This document shows positions 32,873-42,838 of a DNA stretch of 64,000 nucleotides, one piece after another. Where the stretch lies: NCBI GenBank assembly GCA_001910725.1, contig MJGA01000018.1, forward strand, positions 372,001 through 436,000, written 5' to 3'. The stretch is from Phanerodontia chrysosporium. Taxonomy: Eukaryota > Basidiomycota > Agaricomycetes > Polyporales > Phanerochaetaceae. Below the pieces are notes generated by a model, which did no database searches, was not told where the DNA came from, and saw only the letters and a program-made list of their open reading frames with translations. Each line of letters starts with the position of its first letter. Within the stretch, counting starts at the first letter, position 1. A program made the position numbers and the translations under genes.

Positions 32873-35623
32873 ATGCCACGCAGCAGGAACCCAAAGGTGA
32901 GTCAGATCCCAAACGAAAAGTAAGAAGCTTTCCAGGCCTAAATATTGTGTGGTCGTGCAAGGGTAAGGCGCTCGCAAAGCGTCTTGTCCCATGCTCATGC
33001 ACGGAGTGCAATGGTAAGCTCGTTCCCGTGCAGACGGTGCGCAATCACGCAAAGCGCACCCGAAAACGCCATGCGGAAGACGATTCGGATAGCGATTCGC
33101 CACCGAAAAAGAAGATGTCTCTCGATGCACGGCTTTCGCAGCGTCTGGCACAGGAGAGCGCGAAATCCACACATCTGGCGAAGAGCTCAACCGCAGCACA
33201 CGCAGATGCGCAACAGCTTGCTGCATCGGAGACGGCAGGTGCCAGAGGTGCTTCTCCGTCATCGGAGAGTGCAGATTCTCCGCATATATGCGGTGATCTA
33301 CGACCCAGTCCCTTCCCTGAGACGCCATCCTCCCCTCTGAACCTGTTTACAGAGCTCTCCGAAGAAACCTTCCAGGATCTACATGTTGACAGTTACGGAG
33401 ACAAGCCTCCCAGCAGGAACACCCCTTCTCCACATCATGAAGACGATCCCGCTGAGGCATCCGAGCCTTCAACGAGCTTGTCCTTGGTGGATACCTCTGA
33501 GTTCCCTCCGAGTCCCCCTCTCTTGCAGCCGCAGGCCGATAACATTGCCGATCCCAATGACGGTGTCCCTGAGATGGAAGCTCCTGACCCTGGCGACCTC
33601 TCGCTCCCCCAACCGAGTCCTTGCCAGGACAGCGCTCCCGTGACCTCATCCAGAACGCGACCAGTCTATGAGCGCAGGTCTTCTCCACTCGAAGTTATTC
33701 TCGCGGCAACAACTGTCTGGCTCTGGCGGCCCATCATGCTTCTTCTTGCTCACCTTCACACAGATCACGCTGTCTCGCATCGTGCAATCGCAACCATCAT
33801 CTCTGTCCTGTTTTGCGTCTTCTCTGCTCTTGGGCTCGTTGACCAGAAGTCTGATGTGCCTCGTACTCTCAGGACAACTCTGCTGCGGCTTGATCTGGGC
33901 GACGACTTCTTTGTTTGTCCGGTCTGTCCCTCCTGCTGCCGCGTTTACCCACCAGACTCCAGCCCTGACCTGGTCTGTTCTCACTGTGAGAACGAGCCAC
34001 TCTTCAAGAACATCTCATCAGAAATCTACGGCAACACTGCTGTCACTCTCGGGTCCCATATCGTGGACAACTGGGATGAATGGCGTCCACGCCTTGCCGC
34101 CAAGAGGGCAGCCAAGCCGAAGCTGCAGTTACCTATGCGGCTCCCCTCCGATATGCTTGCTGACTTCATCAACAGCACACCGACAATGGAGGCTGATCTC
34201 GACAGATGGCGGGACTTGCCTGCGGCTCAAGCAGGCCAACTGCGCTGCGTCCAGGACGGGGAGATATGGAGGACCATCAAGGGTCCTGATAATACCCCCT
34301 TCTTTGACAGTGCGCATGCTGCTGAGCTGCGCATCGGTGTCACGATGGGCTTCGACGGGTATGTTATAAGGTATTTGTGTGTGACTTTTGCCTTCGCTGA
34401 TATTCCCCTGCCGACAGGTTCTCTTTCACGCATAGCTCATTCTCGGGCAAGCATAGCACCGGCCAGCTGTCACTATGCGTGCAAAACCTTGATACTGCGC
34501 TGCGGTAAGTGGTTTTCAGGTCATCGTAGTGTAGTATTACTTATCACTCCCTCCAGTTACCGCCCTGAGAACCTGCTTCTCTGCGGGTTAACACCTGGGC
34601 CAAGAGAATTCAATGTGGATGAGCTACAGAACTTCATGGCGACGTTTGTTACTGACTTGCTCAAGCTATACGACGATGGTATCATCGTCAAGACGGCCAG
34701 TTATCCGTCAGGTGAGTGGTTACACGGATATCTTGGATTTATCTGAAATACTCTGTGGAGGCCGGATTGTCCGCCTGATACTCGTTGCAGTCTGCTGTGA
34801 TCATCCTGCCATGTGCCGACTCTGCGGCTTTGGCGACTCAGGCTCCAGCAACTTCTTCTGCACCCGGTGTCAGATCCGCAAGGACGACCTCAAGACGGAC
34901 AAGGGCATTACAATTGGCGGTGAGTAACGGGTTTTTTTGACGTATTACATAGCTATAACCTAGACAAATAGGATTTCCGAGCCGGGATCCTAAAGCGCAC
35001 CGCCGGCTCGCTGAAGAATACAGTACTCTCGATGGACAAGACCAACGCAACGCGTTCTGCAAGGAACACGGTGTCCGCGCCTCAGAGCTCAACCGCCTGC
35101 CGTACTGGGACCCCATTCGCATGGCTATCATAGATCCCATGCACAACATCTTACTCGGTGCGCATACAGTTTCTGTTTCGTTCTGCCAGCTAATATTTAT
35201 CTAGGACTCATGAAAAATCAGTGGTTCGATGTCTGGATCAAAGACAACGCCCTACGTGAACGTACACAGCCAAAGGGCGTGCCGCAAGAGCTAGATGTTA
35301 TTCATGAATATCTGGCAAAGGTGCGTTCCATTTGGTCTCGGAAGCCATGTAGCTGAACATATAATGCAGTTTGAGATGCCGTCATGGGTAGCCCGTCTGC
35401 CCAATGAGGTCGGTTATCCAGCTGGAGGCTCACTTACCTCTGATGAGTGGAAAGCGATCCTTCTCGTATACGGTCCAATTGTGGTAAGACTTCTTTATTA
35501 TTACAAGCCTGAGCCCTAATTTCATACCCACTATCCACCAGATTCCTTTCGTTTGGGAAGAGTGGTCATCAGCTGCTGATGCAGAGTACGAACGAAAACT
35601 CAAGACGTGGCGCAAGAAGGACA
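32873..35623 (+). pseudogene. Tnp2 transposase, 5' part (interrupted by Gypsy element 1)
   Basis: The likely start is ATG 32873 (MPRSRNPK), then a 65-nt intron (32897-32961) and an exon opening with a Cys/His motif (CSCTECNGK...VRNHAKR) as in fungal Tnp2 N-termini, followed by an acidic Ser/Pro region. The catalytic-domain part comes in several exons: CPVCPSCCRVYPP, LRIGVTMGFDG joined by a GTATGT intron to FSFTHSSFSGKHSTGQLS, then RPENLLLCGLTPGPREFN, CCDHPAMCRLCGFGDSGSSN with a second CxxC (FFCTRCQ), and NRLPYWDPIRMAIIDPMHNI, the Tnp2 signature. Then IPFVWEEWSSAADAEYERKL and the frame is cut at KTWRKKD by the LTR. It encodes a DDE-type DNA transposase. The coding part looks intact up to the break, so the insertion itself is the inactivating event. 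Confidence 0.8.
35619..35623 (+). repeat. Target-site duplication of Gypsy element 1, left copy
   Basis: GGACA directly before the LTR start; repeated at 44222-44226. It lies inside a transposase codon run (K-K-D). Confidence 0.9.
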
Positions 35624-36156
35624 TGTCAAAGTAAACCCCGCTACTTACCTTAGTAGCTTAGATGGGGTTGGACTTGACTGCGAGTGGTGCGAGTGAAGTG
35701 GGTGAAAGACGAGGTAGATGATGCTGGGGACTTAAGCCCAGCAGAGCCCGGTATATATACATGAAGGGGAGGACCCCTGGTACTACCCGAGACCCCTAAT
35801 ACTGCCCATCACATGCGCGATGGCGTGATGATGGTGCGATACTTGCCAAGACACTCCAGGCTCGGCGAAGTCTAAAGCCGAGTACCGGATGTGTCCGGAA
35901 CCTTCTACGCTATTCTAGAATACACTACCCGGACCCTGTGTCCGGCTACCTACTATACCCTTGTACCGGAGCGTCTACATCATAGATAAGATAAAGATAA
36001 GATCCTTACATGACTCTGAGTCCATTCCCAGCACGTGACCCACACGTGACCGCGTTCTGACGCGTGCCTGTCCTAACCCTAGTCCATAACCCTAACCCCT
36101 AGCGCCTACTGGGCGCTTACGAGAATAAAACCGTAGGGAATTAGAAAACTGTGACA
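35624..36156 (-). repeat. LTR of element 1 (3' LTR)
   Basis: 533 bp, starts TGTCAAAG and ends GTGACA in plus orientation. It contains a palindromic TATA region GTATATATAC at 35751-35760 and telomere-like TAACCC units at 36072-36099. Identical by eye to 43689-44221. Confidence 0.93.
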
Positions 36157-36171
36157 GTACCCCCTCTTCAG
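36157..36171 (-). promoter_or_regulatory. Polypurine tract of element 1
   Basis: Minus-strand GAAGAGGGGGTAC abuts the 3' LTR, the expected site and composition for the plus-strand DNA primer. Confidence 0.75.
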
Positions 36172-36196
36172 ATTCGAACTCCCGAGAGAAGACTTT

Positions 36197-39100
36197 TTAT
36201 TTTCCAGTGGATCCAAACCCGCCTGATCCACGATCAGTTGACTGTAGTGTTTCGACGATTTCTATATCGGCATCGGCAATTTTCTCCAGGATCAATTGAG
36301 CCGTCCTATCTCCAGTCGTGACTGTGAATTCACTGTCGCTTGTGTTAAGGAGTAGTATTTTGACGATACCCGTGTAGTCCCGGTCGACAACGCCTGCGCC
36401 GACATGAATGCCTTTGAGTGCTAGTCCTGATCGCGGTGCAATTCGTCCATAGGTCCCAGTTGGAACTCGGATGTGAATGCCAGTGCTGATGAGTTTGCGG
36501 TCTCCTGCTGGAATTGTTGCATCTTCTGCTGCATACAGGTCCCAGCCTGCTGCCTCGGTAGTGCTCTTGGATGGTGTTTTTCCACCATCTAGAACGATTT
36601 GAAGGGTTTCCTCTTCATCGAGTTCTAAACCGTCTGTTTCCATAGGTGCTTCTTCGTTCCGAACGCGCCAAAATTCCGCGATCTTCTCTTTAGCACCTTC
36701 CAGATTACTCTCTGGTTCCCATTTGTCTTCTTCTGGCCCATAACCCTTCCACCGAACCATGTACCAGTTTCGTTTCCTGACGCGCCCGGTAGTCTTGTGG
36801 TTGAGAATTTTCTCGACCTCGTACTCGAGCTCTCCGTCATGAACTTCTGGCTCTGGCGGTGCGGCTCGTTGGCCGACGATGGAGGGTGTAGAATAGGGGA
36901 TTAATTTACTAGCGTGGAACACCGGGTGATATGCCCTATATTGTGGAGGCAGTTTCACCTTGAAGGTTACTTTGGACAGTTGCTCGATGATTTCGAACGG
37001 TCCTAGGTACCTCGGTGTCAGCGTGCGTTGAGTGGTTTGGTAATCCTTTGAATTCAGCAGGACTTTGTCGCCGACTTTAAACGGCACTTCTTGCTTGTTC
37101 TGGTCGTAGTACCACTTCATACGGTCCGCTGCTAGTTGTAGGGCTGCTTTGGCCTTGTCTTGGGCGTCTTGTCTAAGTCTGAATATCTCGTTCAAGTCTT
37201 TGCTTTTGGCTTGCTTGTCGAGAGTTGGTCCTGCCCGTGGGTGTCTACCATATTCTAGAAAGAACGGCGTGTCCTTTGTACTTTCGTGTGCTGCATTGTT
37301 GTAGGCGAATTCTGCGGTGGGCAGATAATCGACCCAGTCTTCGTGATTGACATTATCAGCGAAGCAGCGTAAGTACTGTTCTAGAACTTGATTTACTCGT
37401 TCTGTTTGACCGTCTGTCTGAGGGTGGTATGCCGTTGACATCGCTGACTCGATACCGAGTAGCTTACACCATTCTTGAAAGAGTTCAGCCGCGAATTGAG
37501 TTCCTCTGTCTGAGATTATCTGCAAAGGTAATCCGTGGATAGGGTAAATTCTATCCATCAGGATCTTTGCAAGGTCTTTAGCAGAGAATTTGTTCGTTAT
37601 CGCGAAGAAACGTGCTCTCTTGGTGAGTCGGCATACAACGACTAGAATGGCATCCTTTCCTCTTGACGACATCAACTGAGTAATCAAGTCGATGGTAATA
37701 ACTTCCCAAGGTCCGTTAGGTACCTTGTTGGGCATGAGTTGTCCGTAGGTCTGCTGTGTGCGATTCTTCATTCGCTGACACGTGTCGCAGCCTGTGACGT
37801 ATTTCTTGACGAAGACAGACATTCCCGGCCACCAATAGTTTCGGGAGACAAGTTCGTAGGTCTTCCATCTGCCTGGATGTCCGGCTGATGGGTGGTCGTG
37901 GTGCATTTGGACTACTCGTCGTCGTAAGTCCTCATTCTCATCCTTCGGTATGTAGATATGTCCCCGGAAGAGTAGCAATCCATTCTCAAAGTTCCATTCC
38001 TCTAACGGTTTCTTGAACTCGCGTGGGCCTGATTTGAGTAACGATTGATAGTTCTTGGTGACTTCGTCGGATAACAGAGCCTTCTTGACCTCTTGGAGCA
38101 GTAAATCGTCGTTTACTGGAGCGTCATGGGAGGCATCGATCGCGCAGACTTCGAGCAGATTGGCGAAAAATTCTGGCTTCAGAAGAATATGGTCGCGATT
38201 ATCGAGTTCTACCCCCTCTTCATGATCTGGTCTCCTGGACAGAGGGTCTTCAGCTTCCATGCTTTTACCCGGTTTGTGGTGTAGTGTGAAATGGAATCTT
38301 GTTAGGTATAATGCCCAACGAGCTTGACGGCGAGACAATTTCTGGGCCTGCTTGAAATAAGTCAGGTTCTGGTGGTCTGACCATATCTCGAATTTCTCCG
38401 GATGTCCCTCTAGATAGTGCCTATACTCTTCTAACCCGCGGATTATGGCCAACATCTCCTTGTCGTATATCTCATAGTTCCTTTCGTGAACATTGAGTGA
38501 CTTGGAGTGGAAGGCTACTGGATGGTAAAGCTTATCGTTTGGGTCGAGTTGTGACAAAACCGAGCCGATCGCGAAGTCACTCGCGTCGGTAGAGAGCCTG
38601 AACGGATTAACGTCGTCCGGAATTCGTAGAATTGGTGCAGAAGTGAACGCCTTTTTCAGGTCGTCAAACGCCTTCTGCTGTTCAGAACCCCATTCCCATG
38701 GTTGATCCTTCTTGGTGAGTACCGTGAGTGGCTTCGTGATCTTCGCAAAGTCTTTAATAAACCTGCGATAGAAATTCGCGAATCCAAGGAATGCCTGAAC
38801 GTGCTTGACCTTGGTTGGTACGGGCCACTCCGTTACGCCTGTGACTTTAGCAGGGTCCATTTCTACATGATTTTTGGATATAATCATGCCGAGATAGGCG
38901 AGCTTGTCCTTCTCGAATAGACACTTTTCTGCCTTTGCGAAGAGGTCGTTGTCTTCTAGTCGCTGCAACACTTCGTGTACGATCTTTCGATGTTCCTCGC
39001 GGTCGTTGCCGAAGATGAGGATATCGTCGAGGTAGACCATAACCTTTCCTTGACGGATAAGGTCTTCGAAAATGTTGTTCATCATATTCTGGAATGTTGC

Positions 39101-40348
39101 CGGTGCGTTTGCGAATCCAAAGTACATAACTTTGGCCTGGAATAAACCATCCTTGGTTACGAAAGCCGTTTTCCACTCGTCACCTTCCTTGATGCGGACA
39201 TTGTTATATCCCCATCGAAGGTTGATCTTTGTGAATATCGACGCCTGAGATAGTGCGTCGATTAAATCGGCGATGCGAGGGATAGGATAACGGTTCTTCT
39301 TTGTAATTCCATTCAAGGGACGGTAATCCATGCAAGGTCGCAAACTGCCATCGGCTTTCTTTACGAAAAAGAATGATGCAGCGATGGGTGACTTCGACTC
39401 TTCAATATAGCCTTTCCGGCGTTCCTCACGAATCCACTCGTCGAAAGACGAGCGTTGTTTCTGGTCCAGTGGGTACACTTTTCCGATTGGGGGCAACTTA
39501 GCTCCTTCCTCAAATTCGATGGCATGGTCCCATGGTTTGTGGGTGGGCATGCGTTCAGACTTGGTTTTACTGAAAACGCTTTCGAATTTGTGGACCCAAC
39601 TCGGTACCTGTGATTTCCATTGCGAGGTGTCAACTGTATCGTCGTCATCCTTTTCCAGGATGTCAGCGACAGCCTCGGCTTGCGTTCGTTCCTCTGGGTT
39701 ACTAAAATCAACCCAGTTGATGTGGTGGGGAATATCCTCTTCTCCAATATCGTCCAGTGAGGATTCCCAAGGTTGCTCTGGTTCGAGCTCTGCCAGCTCC
39801 TCGTCATTGCCGATTTCGATGTCGAGGGCTTGGACTTTCTGTGCCATGCTGGAGACTTTGCATGATTCAGGACATCTGGTGAACTCCCAATTGCCTTTTG
39901 CCCAGTCGATTTCTGGGTTATGCCGGTGTAGGAACTTGTACCCTATGTACATGTCTTTGTCGTGCAAATCCGTCACGAGCAAGTACTGGGTGTGCTTATG
40001 CGTTCCAATTTCCAAGTAGGCTCGCAGGGCGTGAGTGATTCGTCCTGCTTTATTGATCGTTCCATCCGCATTTTTTACTTCATACGGATTTGCCAACTTA
40101 ATAGTTACCAGATTGTTCTTTTCGACGAAGCTGTGATTGATGAAACTCGTCGTGGCACCTGAATCAACCAGGGCTTCTGCCTGCGCTTTTTTACCATACA
40201 CCCACAGAGTAATAGGAAGTTTGAACGATAATGATTTATTACGCGAGACGTTCAATACATCAATGTCAATTACTCTATCTACATCCAGTGTAGACTTGGC
40301 CGTGGGTACATGATCAGCGTTATTAACCTGTAGGACGCAGGGATCCAC
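36197..40348 (-). CDS. pol: Pol polyprotein of element 1: protease-RT-RNase H-integrase-chromodomain-dUTPase
   Basis: ~1,383 residues with no ATG at the beginning: the frame opens after a TGA at 40381-40379 and overlaps the gag end in the -1 frame, so it is made as Gag-Pol. Domains in order: aspartic protease (ALVDSGATTSF, Asp62); RT with FTKINLRWGYNN (motif A, Asn376 where Asp is catalytic) and VYLDDILIF (Asp441-442); RNase H (STDASDFAIGSVLSQ); integrase with an HHCC finger (HHDHPSAGHPGRW...CDTCQRMK) and the DDE residues (TIDLIT, IISDRGTQF, GQTERVNQ); chromodomain ~1175-1228 (EYEVEKILNHK...WKGYGPEEDKWEP); dUTPase ~1255-1383 with all five motifs (AAGWDLYA, PRSGLA, GVVDRDYTG, GDRTAQL, RGSGGFGSTG). 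No internal stop or frameshift. The dUTPase should lower dUTP during cDNA synthesis. Confidence 0.93.
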   Translation of the reverse strand: MDPCVLQVNNADHVPTAKSTLDVDRVIDIDVLNVSRNKSLSFKLPITLWVYGKKAQAEALVDSGATTSFINHSFVEKNNLVTIKLANPYEVKNADGTINKAGRITHALRAYLEIGTHKHTQYLLVTDLHDKDMYIGYKFLHRHNPEIDWAKGNWEFTRCPESCKVSSMAQKVQALDIEIGNDEELAELEPEQPWESSLDDIGEEDIPHHINWVDFSNPEERTQAEAVADILEKDDDDTVDTSQWKSQVPSWVHKFESVFSKTKSERMPTHKPWDHAIEFEEGAKLPPIGKVYPLDQKQRSSFDEWIREERRKGYIEESKSPIAASFFFVKKADGSLRPCMDYRPLNGITKKNRYPIPRIADLIDALSQASIFTKINLRWGYNNVRIKEGDEWKTAFVTKDGLFQAKVMYFGFANAPATFQNMMNNIFEDLIRQGKVMVYLDDILIFGNDREEHRKIVHEVLQRLEDNDLFAKAEKCLFEKDKLAYLGMIISKNHVEMDPAKVTGVTEWPVPTKVKHVQAFLGFANFYRRFIKDFAKITKPLTVLTKKDQPWEWGSEQQKAFDDLKKAFTSAPILRIPDDVNPFRLSTDASDFAIGSVLSQLDPNDKLYHPVAFHSKSLNVHERNYEIYDKEMLAIIRGLEEYRHYLEGHPEKFEIWSDHQNLTYFKQAQKLSRRQARWALYLTRFHFTLHHKPGKSMEAEDPLSRRPDHEEGVELDNRDHILLKPEFFANLLEVCAIDASHDAPVNDDLLLQEVKKALLSDEVTKNYQSLLKSGPREFKKPLEEWNFENGLLLFRGHIYIPKDENEDLRRRVVQMHHDHPSAGHPGRWKTYELVSRNYWWPGMSVFVKKYVTGCDTCQRMKNRTQQTYGQLMPNKVPNGPWEVITIDLITQLMSSRGKDAILVVVCRLTKRARFFAITNKFSAKDLAKILMDRIYPIHGLPLQIISDRGTQFAAELFQEWCKLLGIESAMSTAYHPQTDGQTERVNQVLEQYLRCFADNVNHEDWVDYLPTAEFAYNNAAHESTKDTPFFLEYGRHPRAGPTLDKQAKSKDLNEIFRLRQDAQDKAKAALQLAADRMKWYYDQNKQEVPFKVGDKVLLNSKDYQTTQRTLTPRYLGPFEIIEQLSKVTFKVKLPPQYRAYHPVFHASKLIPYSTPSIVGQRAAPPEPEVHDGELEYEVEKILNHKTTGRVRKRNWYMVRWKGYGPEEDKWEPESNLEGAKEKIAEFWRVRNEEAPMETDGLELDEEETLQIVLDGGKTPSKSTTEAAGWDLYAAEDATIPAGDRKLISTGIHIRVPTGTYGRIAPRSGLALKGIHVGAGVVDRDYTGIVKILLLNTSDSEFTVTTGDRTAQLILEKIADADIEIVETLQSTDRGSGGFGSTGK

Positions 40349-41919
40349 TACAGGTCGTTGAGAAAATCCACTTTCCGGTCAGACGATTTCGCGTATTTAG
40401 CAGCTCGGGCCCTCATACGTGCACGCCTAGCTTCCCGCTCATCAACGGGTTCCTGGGAGGGAGTCTGTTTCAACTCCTTCTCGTCCTCTTCCGTCCATTC
40501 GTGGATATGGGCCGCATTGATGACAACTTCGTCGTCGGCCTCGAGTCCCGCGATCTCTTTCTCCAATTCGGCCATCCTGGCCTTTGCTTGATTGAAGGAG
40601 TTTTTCTTGGCGGCGATTGCCGCTGCGTTCTTGCCTTTTCCTTGATTGTTACTCCCCCCGCTCGAGGAGGAGGCCTTGCCGTTGTTGTTGTTGTTGTTAC
40701 CGGAGGACTGTTGCGGCTTCTGGTCCTTGAGCGAGAAGCAGTCCGAAGTGACGTGCGTTTTAGCACGCGCGAACTTCTTCAGCTCAGTGCAAATGGCGCA
40801 GGGAGTTGAAACCTTCTTGGCTTCTTGTGAATTCGCCTGTTGTTTCCCTTTGCCTTTGCCCTTGCCCGTCTGAGCCGCGCTGATGTCCATGGCATTCGGG
40901 TCCGGTGTAGAACCCGAGCCGTGCGAGTTTCCCTTGCTGAAGATGTGCGTCGCTGCGCGGTCGGGATAGAGTTCCTTGTATGCCTCAACGAGATACGTCA
41001 TGAATTCCGACGCGGTTGTAGGCCAACTCGAGCGACCGCGACCCAGCACGAAGATGCCCAGCTTCTCCTCGACGTTGTCGTACAGCTTGTTAATCATATG
41101 CGCATCCGTGAACGGCTTGCTGCTGTTGTCGAGGAGTACCTTGAAGCGAACCGAGTAGTCGATGATGTCCTTCTGAAGGGCCGACTTGTCGTTGAGTAGC
41201 TTCTCGAGGTCCTTCGTTGCCGTGCGCGTAACATCCTTTTGACCGTAAACCGTCTGGAGACTAGCCCAGAAACTGTCGACCGAGCCCATGTCCTCGCCCC
41301 TGGCGTTCTTGTCCAACAGTGGTTGCATCAGCTTCAGGGCTGGTTCGCGCAACAAAGACAACGCATTGACGATGCGCTGTTTGTCTGTCGTGATGCCCTG
41401 AGTGCTGTTCCAGAGTTCGACCAGGTTTTTCCATTCCTCAAACTTCGTCGTATTCTTCTCGCCTGAGAAGAGCGGCGGTTGGGCGGACTTGGGGCGAGCA
41501 GGTGCACCACCTCCAGAACCGATACCGGCTGGGAGGGCGTTCAACTGTTTGATCGCATTGTCTGCGACCCCCTTGACGCTTTCCAGCGCGGCTTCCTGGA
41601 CATAGGTGATTTTCTGGGTTTCGACCAGCTCTTCGCGGACTTCGTCCACCTTCTCCAGAATCGTCGTCATAGCCCCGTTAAAAATATTGAGGAACCCATC
41701 GAATAGGTGCCTCACGTGGGCCTCGTTCTGACGGGAGGCTTCAACAACCCCCGCGTAGATCGATTCTTGGATGAAGATCCTTTGGTTCTGCGATATTTCC
41801 TCTGGTGCTGCGACCGAGGAGATTGCCTGAACCGTGGTCTCGTGAGAGAGCTGGATATTGTCCGAGGACAAGTTGATTTCGGTCCAGTTGATTTGAGCGA
41901 TTTGATCAGCGTCAGCCAT
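40348..41919 (-). CDS. gag: Gag protein of element 1
   Basis: 523 residues from ATG 41919 (MADADQIAQINWTEINLSS). The middle has the retrotransposon-Gag capsid pattern (KFEEWKNLVELWNSTQG...ALKLMQPLLDK...FWASLQTVYGQKD...YSVRFKVLLDNS). Beyond it is a Gly/Lys/Asn-rich nucleocapsid-like part with a CAICTEL...HVTSDCF Cys/His cluster in place of a standard CCHC knuckle. The C-terminal ~90 residues are a charged helix, ending DRKVDFLNDL at TAG 40350-40348. It forms the virus-like particle that holds the RNA. The pol frame is -1 relative to gag, with a 31-nt window for shifting. Confidence 0.88.
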   Translation of the reverse strand: MADADQIAQINWTEINLSSDNIQLSHETTVQAISSVAAPEEISQNQRIFIQESIYAGVVEASRQNEAHVRHLFDGFLNIFNGAMTTILEKVDEVREELVETQKITYVQEAALESVKGVADNAIKQLNALPAGIGSGGGAPARPKSAQPPLFSGEKNTTKFEEWKNLVELWNSTQGITTDKQRIVNALSLLREPALKLMQPLLDKNARGEDMGSVDSFWASLQTVYGQKDVTRTATKDLEKLLNDKSALQKDIIDYSVRFKVLLDNSSKPFTDAHMINKLYDNVEEKLGIFVLGRGRSSWPTTASEFMTYLVEAYKELYPDRAATHIFSKGNSHGSGSTPDPNAMDISAAQTGKGKGKGKQQANSQEAKKVSTPCAICTELKKFARAKTHVTSDCFSLKDQKPQQSSGNNNNNNGKASSSSGGSNNQGKGKNAAAIAAKKNSFNQAKARMAELEKEIAGLEADDEVVINAAHIHEWTEEDEKELKQTPSQEPVDEREARRARMRARAAKYAKSSDRKVDFLNDL

Positions 41920-42052
41920 TGTTTCTTAGTCAAAAGGTATGTTAGTACAAATTCTTTCCACTTTTACAGTTGGAAAGTAAGGAAAACTCTTATGTATCAC
42001 ACAGAAGTTCAGTGTCAGGTGGAGTTTTTATTGCATCGGGTTACAGGTGGAT

Positions 42053-42838
42053 TTAGTATTCGAATGAGATATTGAGAGCGACGAGCTCCCTTGCGATCTC
42101 TACATATCGAGTACTAAAATTTTCGAAGGATACATATTTTATTTTCTTTAGATCCCTCGTAATCCACCTGTAGTGCTTTCCCTTCAACTTCTTTCTCCCC
42201 TTGTTCTCGTCGAAGTGGTCGTATAGATCTTCGAAGTCGACGAGCAACTTCGAGACTTCGTCGCCTAGCTCCTTGTCGACCTTGTCGATGTCGACGAGAT
42301 GGTCGCTGAGCGGTACCAAGCGAAGGTTTACCGCGTTGAACAAGTTCATCATCTCTTTGGTTCGATCGATGATGTGCGACTTCTGCATACGACCTGCTTC
42401 TTTCGGGACCTTGCCTTGCATGTCGCCGTCGTTCCCGTATGTCTCCTCGACCTCTTCTTGAGACAGGTGCTGAGGGGGACCCAGGCGACTCAGGAGTGAG
42501 GGCGCCGGATTCGAAATCCGGTCCTCGAGACGCTTGCGCGCCTTCATCTCCATGATGAGCCTGGAGGCCTGTTCGAGCGCCCAGAGGCGTTCCTCGAACT
42601 CCTCGTTGATGCGATCCTGCTCGGCCTTCGGGACGGGGCGGGTGACGGTGCGACGGTTACGCTCGCGCTGGAGGAGATACTTCTCGCGCTGTTTGGGGCG
42701 CTCGATCTCAGCCAGCTTCTCCTTGACCTCCTCGTAGACCTTTTCTTGGGTCTCCTTGCGCAGCGAGATGCGCTCGGCGAGGGAGGGGTAGGGGGCGGCG
42801 GCGTTGCGGGCAATGATGGTCTTGTTGTAGAACTTCAT
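42053..42838 (-). CDS. ORF0 of element 1, unknown protein upstream of gag
   Basis: 261 residues from ATG 42838 (MKFYNKTIIARNAAAPYPSL), in sense orientation between the 5' LTR and gag and ending 133 nt before gag. The first ~120 residues are highly charged and helical, probably coiled coil (QEKVYEEVKEKLAEIERPKQ, a run of Arg). A second half (MNLFNAVNLRLVPLSDHLVD ... FEDLYDHFDENKGRKKL) ends with YRWITRDLKKIKYVSFENF and an aromatic-acidic C-terminus (ISFEY). No Gag, Pol or envelope motif, signal peptide or membrane helix is seen. A protein of similar length and place exists in element 2 (52287-53033). Intactness in an apparently fresh insertion suggests it is kept by selection. Function unknown; a Gag-accessory or RNA-binding role is speculation. 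Confidence 0.75.
   Translation of the reverse strand: MKFYNKTIIARNAAAPYPSLAERISLRKETQEKVYEEVKEKLAEIERPKQREKYLLQRERNRRTVTRPVPKAEQDRINEEFEERLWALEQASRLIMEMKARKRLEDRISNPAPSLLSRLGPPQHLSQEEVEETYGNDGDMQGKVPKEAGRMQKSHIIDRTKEMMNLFNAVNLRLVPLSDHLVDIDKVDKELGDEVSKLLVDFEDLYDHFDENKGRKKLKGKHYRWITRDLKKIKYVSFENFSTRYVEIARELVALNISFEY

Noticed and set aside
38702..38920. Plus-strand ORF inside pol of element 1
   Set aside because: Antisense shadow of the RT/RNase H region.
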